This document shows, piece after piece, positions 8,542-19,400 of a DNA stretch of 64,000 nucleotides. Position numbers and translations under genes: made by a program. Position 1 is the stretch's first letter. Each line of letters begins with the position of its first letter. The notes below the pieces were generated by a model. The model saw only the letters and a list, made by a program, of their open reading frames with translations, had not been told where the DNA came from and searched no databases. This DNA is from Porphyridium purpureum (lineage: Eukaryota; Rhodophyta; Bangiophyceae; Porphyridiales; Porphyridiaceae): NCBI GenBank assembly GCA_008690995.1, contig VRMN01000005.1, forward strand, positions 558,001-622,000, written 5' to 3'.

Positions 8542-9615
8542 ATGGCGCAACCGGCGCTGCAGGTGCACGCGTCGTCGCTCAAGTTGTCGTTGATCGCGGG
8601 TTTGTTCACCGTGCTTGGGGCAATGGGCACGGCGATGCTGGTGCGTGTGTTTGGCGTGGCCGAGGAGCGCGCGCCGCCGCACGAGCTGCAAGCGCCCCGC
8701 GGCAGGCAACGGCAGCGCGCAGGCTCACCGCGCGATTTGCGCGGCGTGTGCTACACGCTGGCCCTGGTAAGCGCCATGCTCCTGGGATACAGCTGGTGCG
8801 ACTTGTTGCCAGAGGCAATGGATGGCCTCGCCGCATCAACAACCATGATCGTGTTTGCCGCCGCGGGGCTCATCGAGTTGCTGACCTCGCTCCTTCTTCG
8901 CGGATCGTTCAACTCCTGCGGCGCGAGGATCAGGCAATTAGCGCACCGGAACAGCTCAAGAACAATATTCGCGACCGCTTTCGCCCCGACCGCCGTCGGC
9001 ACCAGCAGGACCGGAGTCCCCACGGGAACAGCGGCGCGACGTCAGAGTCCGACTGCGCCCCTTGTTAACCACCAGCACTTGCAGTGGCCTGGCTCAGCGC
9101 TCGATCACGAACTGCGCATGCTCGGACGGATCACGACCGTCATCATCGGAGTACATAATTTATTGGAAGGCTTCAACATGGCGTTTGCCGGCGCCGGCGC
9201 TTCGCGCGAAGGTAGCTGGCCCAGTGTGTCACTGGTCGTGTCTCTAATGCTTGAGAACATTCCGGAGGGAATCTTGCTGGCGGTCCCTGTGTACTGTGGT
9301 AGCCGTTCGTTCAAGTTGACCTTGGGATGCGCATTCTGTGCGGGCATGCTCGAGCCCGTCGGCGTCCGCATTTCACCGCTCGTGCTGCTCTGGTTTCAGG
9401 GTTCGAGAGTGTGGCTATTTCTGCCAGCATGTCTAGCCACCATCTCAGGCATGGTCTCCTCTTTGCTTCTTGTTGAGAGTATTCCGTTTGCCGTCAAGAA
9501 CACAACGAGTGAGAATCTGGCCAGCCTATCTCTGGCATTGGGTCTAGGATTTCTGCTCGCGTGCGTCTTTCAACCATTGCTCATCCATCTCGGGAAGGTT
9601 CAAATGGTTTCATGA
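8542..9615 (+). CDS. ZIP-family metal transporter (ZupT/GufA-like)
   Basis: The 357-residue membrane protein probably moves Zn or Fe into the cytosol. The two diagnostic transmembrane motifs are present: HNLLEGF (about 205-211, TM4) and ENIPEGI (about 238-244, TM5). These supply the His, Asn and Glu ligands of the binuclear site. I count about eight hydrophobic segments. The loop between TM3 and TM4 (about 130-190) is basic and Ser-rich, but lacks the dense His cluster of plant IRT/ZIP loops. The ENIPEG form places it in the bacterial/plastid-like ZupT subgroup rather than the plant IRT group. The ATG follows the (AG)n leader. The membrane it sits in is unknown. Confidence 0.88.
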   Translation: MAQPALQVHASSLKLSLIAGLFTVLGAMGTAMLVRVFGVAEERAPPHELQAPRGRQRQRAGSPRDLRGVCYTLALVSAMLLGYSWCDLLPEAMDGLAASTTMIVFAAAGLIELLTSLLLRGSFNSCGARIRQLAHRNSSRTIFATAFAPTAVGTSRTGVPTGTAARRQSPTAPLVNHQHLQWPGSALDHELRMLGRITTVIIGVHNLLEGFNMAFAGAGASREGSWPSVSLVVSLMLENIPEGILLAVPVYCGSRSFKLTLGCAFCAGMLEPVGVRISPLVLLWFQGSRVWLFLPACLATISGMVSSLLLVESIPFAVKNTTSENLASLSLALGLGFLLACVFQPLLIHLGKVQMVS

Positions 9616-10749
9616 GTTCATGGTACGTTTCTTGCACGGTTTCTTTGCGTTTGGCATCGCTTGGCTCAGCCGAAGCGAAAAATCATGAGGATGATTGTAT
9701 ATCTATGCATAGTTCACTCTGACGTGGGGCTCAATGCCTCGCTGGAGATCAATTCTTTCGCTCCTATCTGATATGATTTGTAGTCTTACTTTTTCGCGTG
9801 TCGGTGTAGCCAGCCTACGGGCTCAACCGTCACGTGAGCGCCCTCATTCGCATCTGGAACTCTTGGGCTCAATACGTGTGCAAATCTCTGACTTTCTTCA
9901 TGTCGTCGTGAACGTTTGTGGGCCTTTTTTGGATAGCTGTGGATTGTATGCAAACAAGTCCTCGTTCGGTTTGCTTCGACGAAGAACGGATTATTTACTT
10001 TGCGGAACGTGAGCGTGCGACGTGGCACGTACGTGTTATGTATTGTAGCGACGAACCGTTGGGCTCCCAAGGGGATGCGTGCAAGCGCAAGTGAATTGGG
10101 CGCGGGGAATTTAGTCTGACTGAACAGTCTGGGTACGACCTTCGCGCCCATGCAAGGATCACGCCTCACTCACGCAGCATATGTCGTAGTTCTACGATCT
10201 GGTGCCGTAAGCACGCTTGAGAACACGGTAGAAGTGGCTTCATTCTTTCGCGTCTCTTTCGCGGTTCGAGGTGTACGAACAGCAATCCTTGCAAGCCAGA
10301 CTACCGCGAAAAGAGCTGCGTCCGGAGAACAGAGGCTGATGATTCGGCAAAGGTTAGCTCCGCAGCAGATCAAGACGGAAGGTCTAGGGAAGCTACCTGA
10401 GCTTGCCACGGTGTATCGTACGCGCAGGTAAGCGCATCCAACGGTCTTCCTGCGACTTCAACGTCAGAAGGACGCAGTTTTGAGACTTTCTTCACGTGGG
10501 TGTTGCAATACTTGCAGTGCGCGTGAAGCATGACCATGTCTATAACGCACTCATCTTTCTGGTAGCGTGCCTTGCGCACAGGGAGAAACTCTCACATGAA
10601 CTCCGTCCTGCCCATGTACTATAAATATTCGTAAGTGCTCAATATTGGCAGAACCAACCTAGCCTTTGTTCTGGAAATTTCTTGTCCGACCTCCTTGAAA
10701 CGGATCGCTTGTGCCGCGAATCATTATTTTTTTTTCGGTTTCACACGTA
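9616..10749. other. Gene-poor region between ZIP and V-ATPase a
   Basis: No protein family is recognisable over about 1.1 kb. A minus-strand frame at 10370-10579 contains HCKYCNTH, which resembles half a zinc finger but has no partner. A plus-strand CAG/GTAAGC at 10425-10433 looks like a splice donor, but no convincing exon pair could be built. TATAAATA at 10620-10627 could be the promoter of the small reading frame at 10750. No tRNA A/B-box pair was found. Confidence 0.5.
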
Positions 10750-10970
10750 TGATTCTACAATCTCAGCAGCTCCGTGGCGCCATCTCGTATTTGGAAATGC
10801 TTCAGCACGTCCTGACAGAGAAGGGTAGGCTCAACAGCCAGAGAGCGAGTCAGCACGGCACAAACTCGCAGTCGTCACTCGACGAGCAACGCACGCTGGT
10901 GACTTCTGCGCTAGTCTTTCATACCGCGAGCAGACGATTTCAAAAAGGCCGCGCAAGGCGCAAAGCTTGA
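10750..10970 (+). CDS. Possible small protein, 73 residues, unrecognised
   Basis: An ATG-initiated frame of 73 residues begins MILQSQQLRGAISYLEML and ends in a basic tail (RRFQKGRARRKA). The first 30 residues could form an amphipathic helix. A TATAAATA lies 130 bp upstream, close to the 120-146 bp TATA-to-ATG spacing of the ZIP, PPR and SufE-BolA genes. There is no GA-rich leader. No family was recognised, and it could be a chance frame or one exon of a spliced gene. Confidence 0.25.
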
Positions 10971-11270
10971 GGTGTCAGAGGCCGCGGTACCCGACGAAAG
11001 CACGCAGGTTGGTCTACTCCATGTTCTCGCCCAGCCTTCATTTCCTTCCTAGAGATGCATTGCCCTGTGGGCATACTGCCCTCCGGACGTGGCGTGCGAT
11101 CACTCTTGAACACCAATATCAGCGCATGGAGCCAAGCAAACACTCGCAAGTATTTCTGCCGCCTGAGCATTCATGCGAGGAAGTGTGATCAATGAGCAAG
11201 GTCATCCGAGACTTTGCCATTCTGCTCTAAACCATGACGGCGATGGCGCGCGGCCAGAGTCGCCGCCGCA

Positions 11271-14144
11271 TCAGTAGTTAATGGACGGAGACAGGTCCAA
11301 GGGCGAGAATTTTTTGCCGCCACCGTTCAAATTGTAAAACTTGTTCTGAAATTCCACCCAGTGCAGACGCAATGCGTGTAGAAATGCCGAGAGCGATTCC
11401 ATCATCATTAGCACACCCAAAGTGAGCGCAAGCCACATGCTGAAACCAATCGCAATCAAGATCACGTTGCCTGAGCGCCATGACGCTATTAGCAGCTTTT
11501 CTGCGAACACATCCGACAATTGGGCATGTGCAAGGCTCAGTGCCCACAGGCGGAGATAACTCGCTGTGTTACTGATCGCACCGAGAACAAACTCAATGGT
11601 GTGGATCATCTGATGCACCATGACGTCGCCAAAGTTGAAGCCGCCGGTATGCTCACAACTGTCGTGCGCTGCGGCGCCACCAGATTCCCCAGGGGTCTCC
11701 TGATCGTCTGACTCTAACTTCTTGTATCCGAGACGCAACTGGCTGCTGTAGCGCGCACGCAGGATTAACGGTTTGGGAAGCAGCATCCATGGCACCGAGA
11801 TGAGGGCCACGATGAACAGTAAGAGCTGCACCGCAGCCTGACCCGGGAATAGTTGATTCTTTGCCGGCACGCGCCCTGGAGACATGAACATTCCGATGAG
11901 TATATTCTTAATATCGGGTGCTTCGCAGATGCTTGACATCCGACAAGACGCGCTGTTCCAGTCCGTCAACCACTTTAGTACGATGAGCAGCACCAGGTAT
12001 CCGAAAATGGACATCAAAAAGAGCATTTGCGGCACGAACCCGTACCAGATGTCCAACGGCTTACGGAAGAAACGCGCGTTCTCAAGCGACAAACATAGTC
12101 CAAGCGCCATTTGACATACGCCCAGCACGATTGACAGCTTCATCTTGTAACTGTTGAAAAAGAGCAAGCCAGTCCGCGCATGCTTCCAAATGGGGTCAAA
12201 CCCAAACGCATATGTTTGTAGCGGCGGAGCGGCTGCCGCTGCATCCGCGCAATTGTCCACACCGCACGCCATGATTGATGACTCGGTGTACTTCCATGTC
12301 GAGCGGCCGAACAGCTCGAGCGGAAAGGCGAAGAACTCATTGTAGATGAAGCCCGTGTATATAGAGAACACACCCATAAGAAGAATGACGTACCTGCCGT
12401 CATAGCACGTGCCCACAAACTCACCAAGCCGAGCCCGCCGCTGCTCTAGGTCGCGCTCATTTCTGATCAAATAAACGGCAAAGGCGGCCATTAGTAACCC
12501 ATGTCCAATATCGCCAAACATGACCGCAAATAGGAAGGGGAACGTGATCACCGTAAACACTGCGGGATTCACTTCCTGGTACTCGGCGACGCCGTACGCC
12601 TCGACAATGCCCTGAAACACTTGCGTGAATTTGTTAGTCTTGAAAAACGTGGGCGGGCTGGCGGAAGCCGCGTCATGTGAATGAAAATCGTGATCAACGG
12701 TGGAGACTTTGCCCTTTTCCTCAAATACAGAGGGCAGTTGTGCGTTCGACCGCCGCCGAGCCCTTTCAAGCGCTTCTTGAATGGCCGGGATGCTGGCACG
12801 CGTAGCCCAACCCTCTGCGATAAACAATTTGGTGCTTGATTCGTAGTTGAGCAAGTTGAGAACGTGAAAGATCGCCTTTTCACGATCCGCTTTATGCTCC
12901 CACAGCATCAGATTAAAGCCAATGTCCACCAACATGTCTCTACGCTGCTTCTCCGTAGACGCAATGACGGCCTTGAGATCACCGAGCCGCGTCGTGCTTT
13001 CTTGCAGCGCGCGTTCCCGCTCGCTCCCGTCCTCTGGGAATGGATACCTGCTCGCGGCAAAGGCCTCACATATCTTTGTCACTTTCAGCTTAATCTCCAA
13101 ACTCGAAAAGAGTACGATGAAAACAGATTTCGGCACTGGCTCGTCCGACCCATTACTTCCGTTCTTGCGTGCCGTGGTGATTTGAACCTCATCAAACATC
13201 CGCAGCAGGCAATTCCCGCGCGTTGCTCGGAACAGTATTCTTTCGAACGAAGCGACTCGGTCGCGCTGTATGACGCCCGTGATCAGCTGCAACGACGAAA
13301 AGCCCTCCTTTGGCCTTGTCAGAGACGCCACTGCGGCTCCATCGAGAGCACTGGAACTGAGAAGTGCGTCAAAGTTTAGAGCAGCCGAAGTGCTCCTATT
13401 GCTGTCGGCCAGGAGCATCCGAATGCTTGAAGAGCCAAAAAAGGACGAGCACTGTTCAAACACAGCCAGAAACTCGACCAGTGCATTCATCTGTACTTTG
13501 AGCGCATCCCAGTGCGAGTTCATTTCAATCAGGCCGAGCTCCAGTGCACTAATGTGCTGCGCCAAATCGTCCAGGCGCACCTCGCTCGCAAGATCCAGGG
13601 CGACGGCGCTGTTGATCTGCACGCCTGGCGTCGATTCGATTTGTGCGCGGAGAAACCGGAGCGCGCGCTGGATCTCCTCACACGCCTTCAAATCACTGGT
13701 AAACGAACGCTGGAATGCGCTCTGACTGGCGTTGAGGTCCTCAAACTGGAGCGCGCCCAGGACGCCCAGCTCCTCGATCGTATCGTGCGCAGCGACGCGG
13801 TCAAAGTACAGCCTCACGCGCGCCATCGGTTCTGACCTGTACAGGGCGCACGAGCGCAAGAACGCGTTCTGCTGCTGCAAAGACGGCGGCTGCGGGCGGC
13901 CCGCCGCGCGCGCGGCGGGTTTTGCGTCTGCGGCGCCGGATCGGCGCGAACGGAACTGGCGCGGCTGCGCGCCATTGGACGAATCCGAGTTGTACGCTGC
14001 GGCTGAGTAACTCGACTGCAGCACCACGCCGCCATCTGCCCCGACGACGCCACTCGAGCCAGCGCCTGCGCCTGCACCGCCGCCACTACCCGCAGCACCC
14101 ACCGACCGCATCGACAGGTGCGACGCGCTCACATTCCGAAACAT
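11271..14144 (-). CDS. V-type H+-ATPase V0 subunit a
   Basis: This 957-residue subunit forms the stator and proton half-channels of the vacuolar H+-ATPase. The N-terminal cytosolic half begins at about residue 100 (MARVRLYFDRVAAHDTIEEL, cf. the family's MxxVxLxxxxxxAxxxxxxLG). The C-terminal half has about eight membrane segments and FPFLFAVMFGDIGHG. The channel block SYLRLWALSLAHAQLS near residue 860 includes the essential arginine. The first 100 residues, Ser/Gly/Ala-rich, exceed the usual family start and are probably disordered. I chose the ATG at 14144 because the frame upstream contains no further ATG with a sensible sequence. Whether it serves vacuole or Golgi cannot be told. Confidence 0.95.
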   Translation of the reverse strand: MFRNVSASHLSMRSVGAAGSGGGAGAGAGSSGVVGADGGVVLQSSYSAAAYNSDSSNGAQPRQFRSRRSGAADAKPAARAAGRPQPPSLQQQNAFLRSCALYRSEPMARVRLYFDRVAAHDTIEELGVLGALQFEDLNASQSAFQRSFTSDLKACEEIQRALRFLRAQIESTPGVQINSAVALDLASEVRLDDLAQHISALELGLIEMNSHWDALKVQMNALVEFLAVFEQCSSFFGSSSIRMLLADSNRSTSAALNFDALLSSSALDGAAVASLTRPKEGFSSLQLITGVIQRDRVASFERILFRATRGNCLLRMFDEVQITTARKNGSNGSDEPVPKSVFIVLFSSLEIKLKVTKICEAFAASRYPFPEDGSERERALQESTTRLGDLKAVIASTEKQRRDMLVDIGFNLMLWEHKADREKAIFHVLNLLNYESSTKLFIAEGWATRASIPAIQEALERARRRSNAQLPSVFEEKGKVSTVDHDFHSHDAASASPPTFFKTNKFTQVFQGIVEAYGVAEYQEVNPAVFTVITFPFLFAVMFGDIGHGLLMAAFAVYLIRNERDLEQRRARLGEFVGTCYDGRYVILLMGVFSIYTGFIYNEFFAFPLELFGRSTWKYTESSIMACGVDNCADAAAAAPPLQTYAFGFDPIWKHARTGLLFFNSYKMKLSIVLGVCQMALGLCLSLENARFFRKPLDIWYGFVPQMLFLMSIFGYLVLLIVLKWLTDWNSASCRMSSICEAPDIKNILIGMFMSPGRVPAKNQLFPGQAAVQLLLFIVALISVPWMLLPKPLILRARYSSQLRLGYKKLESDDQETPGESGGAAAHDSCEHTGGFNFGDVMVHQMIHTIEFVLGAISNTASYLRLWALSLAHAQLSDVFAEKLLIASWRSGNVILIAIGFSMWLALTLGVLMMMESLSAFLHALRLHWVEFQNKFYNLNGGGKKFSPLDLSPSINY

Positions 14145-14870
14145 TGTGCATCCGCACGGCGCGCTCGCGCAACCCACCCGACGCGCGGGTGTCAGCTCTT
14201 CCCTTCCGCTCTCCGCGCGGCACTTCCCACCACCACCCTCCCTGATCCCGTGCACAAAACACCCAACCACTCAAGCACTCCTTCCTTCTTCGCTCTGTCT
14301 CTCCTGTCCCCACACACGCACGCAAACCACTTGCACGTCTGTCCTCTAGGTTGGACGCGTTGCGTGTTCTCACTCACAAGTACACCACGTGTACCTTATC
14401 GCGCTGTACACTACCGAATGCACGCGCCGCGGGGTGTTCAGAGGCGGGGCGAGTTGTGGGTCGGTTAACGGTTCACGTCTAGTCGTTAAGCCATTAAACC
14501 GTTAAGCCGTTGGCCGATAAGAGGTGTGACTCGAGACGGGAAACTCTTGGCTGCGGTTGTCGGCCGCCGATAGGAGCGCAGGAGACAGGGTCCGTCGGGT
14601 TACAAGCCGCGCGGAAAGCTCGGCACAGAGCGTGGCCGCGGTGGTTATCGGTAGGGAGTGCGAGTTGGAAAAAGTTATACGTTTAGAACTTGATAAACTC
14701 GGTGGTTGGATTGGAGGTTGACCGCCAGCAGAGCGAGATTTCCGAACACGGTGTTGTGGCGAACTGGCGTCGAGTTCAGTGCGGGTGTCACGCGGTACAG
14801 TGCGATCGTGCGGAAGGTTGTGTACAGTAGTGAGTACAGCTGACCAGTGGGAGGTCGGGGTGGGTGGGGG
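14145..14870. promoter_or_regulatory. V-ATPase a promoter and 3' end of oxidoreductase
   Basis: This 726-bp spacer sits between two minus-strand genes. Nearest the V-ATPase start is a minus-strand GA-rich leader (about 14270-14315). GTAC motifs occur at 14380 and 14391 (11 bp apart), 14406, 14795, 14822 and 14834. A dense cluster of TTAACGG/CCGTTAA copies runs from 14464 to 14510, followed by CCGATAA at 14513 and TTATCGG at 14645. No gene is visible. Confidence 0.5.
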
Positions 14871-15980
14871 TTAGAGGAGCTCGGCCATGCGCACGACGCG
14901 CTGCTGCGTGATGCTCAGGTGCGCGGCAATGCCCATGGCCACGGAGAGGAGCCCGTTGTGCGGGCCGACGCGCGCGGGCTGCTTCGTCTGGATGACTTGG
15001 TACAGGTCCATGTGTTCCAGTTGGCTCGAGCCGTAGTGGTGGCCGGCGTACGTCACCGCGCGCTCGCGCACGTGCACGACCTCCACCGCGCTCAGCGCGT
15101 GGTTCCCGCGCAGACCCGTCCGGAGCTCGTGGCTCGGTAGAAACGCCTCCAACTTGCCTAGGTCGCCAACCACACACACCTCCTCCTGGTTCTGGCTCGC
15201 CTCGGCAAACATGCACAGGTCCAGCATCGCGCGCAGCCCGCGCGAGTAGTTCACCACCACAAACGCGTTGTCGAGAATATCGGGCGTTTCGCCGTTGTAC
15301 CGTTCGTCCAGGTGGTTGACGTCTTGCGCGCCAGATGCGTATACGCTGAGCGGCGCGTCTTGCGCAATCTCGTTCATCAGGTCGAAAAAGTGGCAGCATT
15401 TTTCGACCAGCGTGCCGCCCGTGTTGCGTGAAAAGCGGTTCCAGTCGTTCACTTTGACGAGGAACGGAAAACGGTGCTCGCGAATTGCAACTTGACGCAC
15501 CGTGCCAACTGTCCCGGCGCGCGCGAGCTCAATGAGTCTCGCAATGGGCGGCATGTAGCGGTACTCGAGGCCGATCCAGAAAACGCCTGGGCGCGCGCTG
15601 CACAGCTGGACAATTTCGCGGCAGTCGTCCAATGTTGTGGCCATGGGCTTCTCACACAGCACATGCAAGCGCGGGAACTGTGGCAGCAAGTAGCGCAGCA
15701 CGTGCACATGGTGAAAATTCGGGGTTGCAACGATGACCACATCGAGCTCTTGCTCTGTCTGGAGCATCTGCTTGAAATCTGTGTACACGCGTGGCGCCCA
15801 CTGCGAGCCGACCACGTGCAGCGCTGCGCGGGACGACGGCTCATGCGGATCGGCCAGCGCGACGACCTCGATGGCGTAGCCCAATTTCCGGAGCGCCAGC
15901 AAGTTTGCGCAGTGCTCCTGCCCCATCAACCCGACGCCAATCACAGCGTACCTCAACATCGCGTCCATGCCGTCCTCCAT
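14871..15980 (-). CDS. Gfo/Idh/MocA-family NAD(P)-dependent oxidoreductase
   Basis: This 369-residue protein has a Rossmann N-terminus with AVIGVGLMGQEH (about 12-23), the family's EKP motif (CEKPMA, 110-112) and the substrate-side block GGTLVEKCCHFFD (188-200). In that block the Lys, His and Asp are typical catalytic or substrate contacts. The family oxidises or reduces sugars, cyclitols and related alcohols using NAD(P). The substrate cannot be read from the sequence. There is no obvious signal or transit peptide, so it is probably cytosolic. Related plant proteins are annotated only as oxidoreductases. The ATG at 15980 begins close to the fold, as expected. Confidence 0.85.
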   Translation of the reverse strand: MEDGMDAMLRYAVIGVGLMGQEHCANLLALRKLGYAIEVVALADPHEPSSRAALHVVGSQWAPRVYTDFKQMLQTEQELDVVIVATPNFHHVHVLRYLLPQFPRLHVLCEKPMATTLDDCREIVQLCSARPGVFWIGLEYRYMPPIARLIELARAGTVGTVRQVAIREHRFPFLVKVNDWNRFSRNTGGTLVEKCCHFFDLMNEIAQDAPLSVYASGAQDVNHLDERYNGETPDILDNAFVVVNYSRGLRAMLDLCMFAEASQNQEEVCVVGDLGKLEAFLPSHELRTGLRGNHALSAVEVVHVRERAVTYAGHHYGSSQLEHMDLYQVIQTKQPARVGPHNGLLSVAMGIAAHLSITQQRVVRMAELL

Positions 15981-16492
15981 GGCTCACATCGCTCGTCTTC
16001 CTTCCCCACTGTCCCACACCCATCAGCGTCCACCGTTCACAGTGACCGCATCACCCTCTTTCCACCCACACACACACACACATACACACTGACAGCTCGC
16101 AGCTCCTGAAATCCCCGCAGCCCCATGGCCCCCATTCCCATTAATTAATCACAATAATTAAGTATATTAATTAAGATGTTCATGCATGCGTGTCTTTGAA
16201 CTGTACACTGAACTTGCATACACTGTACATACCCTAGCCTTGAGCAACTGGCTTCAACTCGTGTAACAACAGTACCCGTTCGATGTCTAGCTGTACTTCT
16301 CCTTCCACACTTGGAAAAAAGGGGTCTCCCACGCACAGCCGCGCGGTGCTATAAATCTGTGCCCGTTTGATAGAAAGGTGAAGAAGGGGTCGATGGAGTC
16401 GGCAGGAGAACGAGGTTGTAGTGGGTGGAGAACACGAAGAAAGGGAGTGAGGAGGAAACGGAGACAGAGAGAAGAGAAGGGGAGGCAGGGTC
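15981..16492. promoter_or_regulatory. Divergent promoter between oxidoreductase and PDZ-PPR genes
   Basis: This 512-bp spacer holds a (CA)n run (about 16066-16088). An AT-rich island with three TTAATTAA-type palindromes lies at 16139-16176, striking in this GC-rich setting. Two CTGTAC cores sit exactly 22 bp apart (16201 and 16223). TATAAAT at 16350-16356 is 143 bp before the PPR ATG. A GA-rich leader at about 16376-16489 directly precedes that ATG. Confidence 0.6.
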
Positions 16493-19400
16493 ATGGAGAC
16501 AAGTGACCGGAGGAGGATACGCGCGGCAATAGGTCGGCGTCTCGTGGAGCAGCACGCGGCGTGTCTGTGCGCGATGTGTGAGATTGACGCGTGTGAGCAG
16601 ACGGCACAGTTGTGTGCGTTTGCGTGTGGCGTGTGGTCGCGTGCTAACCATGCGCTGCATCGCGCCAGACCGGATGGAAAGGATCGGCGGTGTTGTACAA
16701 GTCGCAGATGCGTGCGCGGCAATATGCGTCTGTCTGGATGGGCTGCGGACTGGGACTCGCAGAGCTGTCGCGTCGGAAGCTGTGGTGGGACCGCCCTGAC
16801 GCGTGCCAGGCGGCGCAACGCAGTTTCTCGTGGAAGCTTGTCGGTGCCAGTGACTTTCGCCGCGGCAGCGAGGTCTGCATCGCGCTTGGCGCGGAACGTC
16901 TCGAATTCTGATTCTGAGCGGGACTCGCGGCCCTCGCAAAGGGCGTCAGCGAAGCAAATACAGCGTGAGGCGCGTACTGCGCCAACGTCGTTCGTGAGCG
17001 ATGACCATTATGTAAAGAGCCTCGAAGATCTGGCGTCCTTTATCGACAAAGGTCGCTTTTCAGAAACGGCGAGGCGACCGCGTTCATCTGGAGGTCGGTT
17101 GCCTGCCAAGGGCCGAAAGTTTCGCGTCGGCCCAAGCAAGGCGCCACCTTCGAGAAGAGCTGAACGCGACAGCGAGCTGCCCGACGCTTCTTTTTACCGT
17201 GGCAATGGTGTATACGGTGAGGATAGTGTCGACTATTCCGAATACAACTGGAGCAGGACCGTGGGGAATGCCTCTGAAGATGGCACCCGACATGGCACGA
17301 ACAACACAAACGCTCGCAGGGCGCGCGAGCGCCAACTGACGCCGATTCCGAAGGCATCGGCCCACGGCCTTGACGACGGGGCTAGGACTCTGAATGCTTC
17401 TGGCTTAGATTTGGAAGTGGATGTCGTTTCGTCCATATTCGGCACAAGGCAGTACGCATTGGAGCTCATGAAACCGGTCGGTCTTGTCGTTGGTGAAAAC
17501 CAGGAGGAAGATCTCGCGATTGTTGCAGCGGTCGAGCCTGGTGGGAACGCAGCGCGCGCAGGAGCAATCAAAGTAGGAGACCGCATTGTGGCGGCCCGGC
17601 TCGCTGGTGATGCCGATCCACGGCTGACAAACGCAACGCACGCAGAAGAATCCACGGATCCGATCAAGGTCAAGGATATTATTGATTTGCTACGAACGAA
17701 GTATGGCGAAAGAGGCGAGCGAGTCGTCGTGACTTTCGAACGGCGGTTGGAGCAGGACCTCGCTGATCTCGAGGCGCCGCGGCCCGAGACCCGCAGCGAG
17801 TTCATCTCGTTCAGCAATGTGTTGCGCAGCTACATGAACCTAGAGAGCGCAGGGATTGAACCGGAGCGCACCCGAAATTTCTTACTCGAGGAGGCCGAGA
17901 AGCTGCTGTATGTGCTGGCGAATCTCGGAGAACGGAAAGAGATCGTCAAGGTTTACGAAAAGCTGCGCGCGGGTAAAGTGACGCTGTCGGCCAAGTTTTA
18001 CAATGTGCTGATGACGGCGCTTCTTCGAACCGGTGATGCGCAGGGCTCAATCGCAGTATTTGATAGCATTGAAGAACCGAGCCTGGAATGCTTCACCACG
18101 TTAATCAAGGCATATGGCACAAAGGGAGCTCTCGAGGCGGCCACTCGTACTTTGCAGCGAATTCGTGACGCCGGGTTTGCACCGAGCTTACAGACGTATA
18201 ACACGTTGATCTCGAGCTTTGTCGCAAACCGAAAGCTGGGACTAGCGGCGCAACTCTTCGACGAGATGAAGGTGGATGGACTCAAACCGAACGCGGTGTC
18301 GTGGAACATTATTTTGAACTGGTACGCTTCAAATGCGCGCGGCGCCTCGCGCATTGCGAAGACATTTGAGCTCTTTGATCGTATGCAGGACAGTGGCGTG
18401 GCTCCAAATCTCGTCACTTTCACAACACTCATCAAAGCATGCGTATCGTCGGACGATTTTGACCGTACCGAGAAGGTTTTAGAAGAGATGAGCCTTCGCT
18501 CACTGAAACCCGACACGAGCACGTACAACACGTTGATCGACGCGTACGCACGGCGCAAATTGTGGAAGGAGGCTCTGGCCGTTCTGGAGCAGATGAAGCG
18601 TGAAGGCGTCAAGCCAGACTCGTTTAGTTATGCACGCACCATTTGTGCTCTGGCTGGAAGCAAACAGGCGGCGCGCGCGGAACAGCTTTTCGACGAAATG
18701 AAATCGAGCGCAAACATTGTGCCCAATGCAGTCGTGTACATGGGTCTAATGAGTATGTACGCCGACCGGGGCCAAGTCGCGCGCGTGCTTCCTTTGCTGC
18801 GCGATATGCAGGCCAACAACGTGAGCATAGACCACAGGAGCATGGCCGCGGTAATGCACGCGTGCTTACAGGGCAACCAACCCGAAGTGGCGGTTTCAGT
18901 CTACGCCAAGATGACAAAGTCCGGCATTCGGGCGGATTCCGTGACGAACACGATTCTTGCGCGGGCGTACGCGCTCCAGGGAGACATGTCGACAGCGCTG
19001 GAAGTATTGGACAGCATGGTTCGCAGCGAGGACGCGCGCATGCATCCTGGAGTGGTAACGTATAACGCGTTGCTCCAGACGGCAGGCGAGAAGCAGCGCG
19101 CGGATGTGGTGTTGGGCGTGTTTGAACGGCTGCTCTCGGACCCGCACGGTGTGGCGGTGAACCGCCGCACGTTTGACGCGCTGACCGAGGCGTGGCCGGC
19201 AGACGCGCGCGACGCAGAGTACCTAGACATGCTGCTCAGCGCCGTGCACCTAGCGCGGCAGCGGCGGCGGTACCCGAACGGGCAAGTGTACTGCGCGCTC
19301 ATGGAGACTGCCGTGTGCCTGAAGGACGCCGAGCGCGGGATGGCGACGATGACGTCGCGCGCTCAGCACTTTCGCATTGCGCGCAACGACATCAAGATGG

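Noticed and set aside
10255-10285. GGTTCGAGG as a tRNA B-box
   Set aside because: The flanking bases do not pair as a T-arm and no A-box or acceptor stem is found upstream.
10370-10579. Minus-strand frame with HCKYCNTH, zinc-finger-like
   Set aside because: Only one Cys/His pair is present and no second half could be joined by plausible splice sites.
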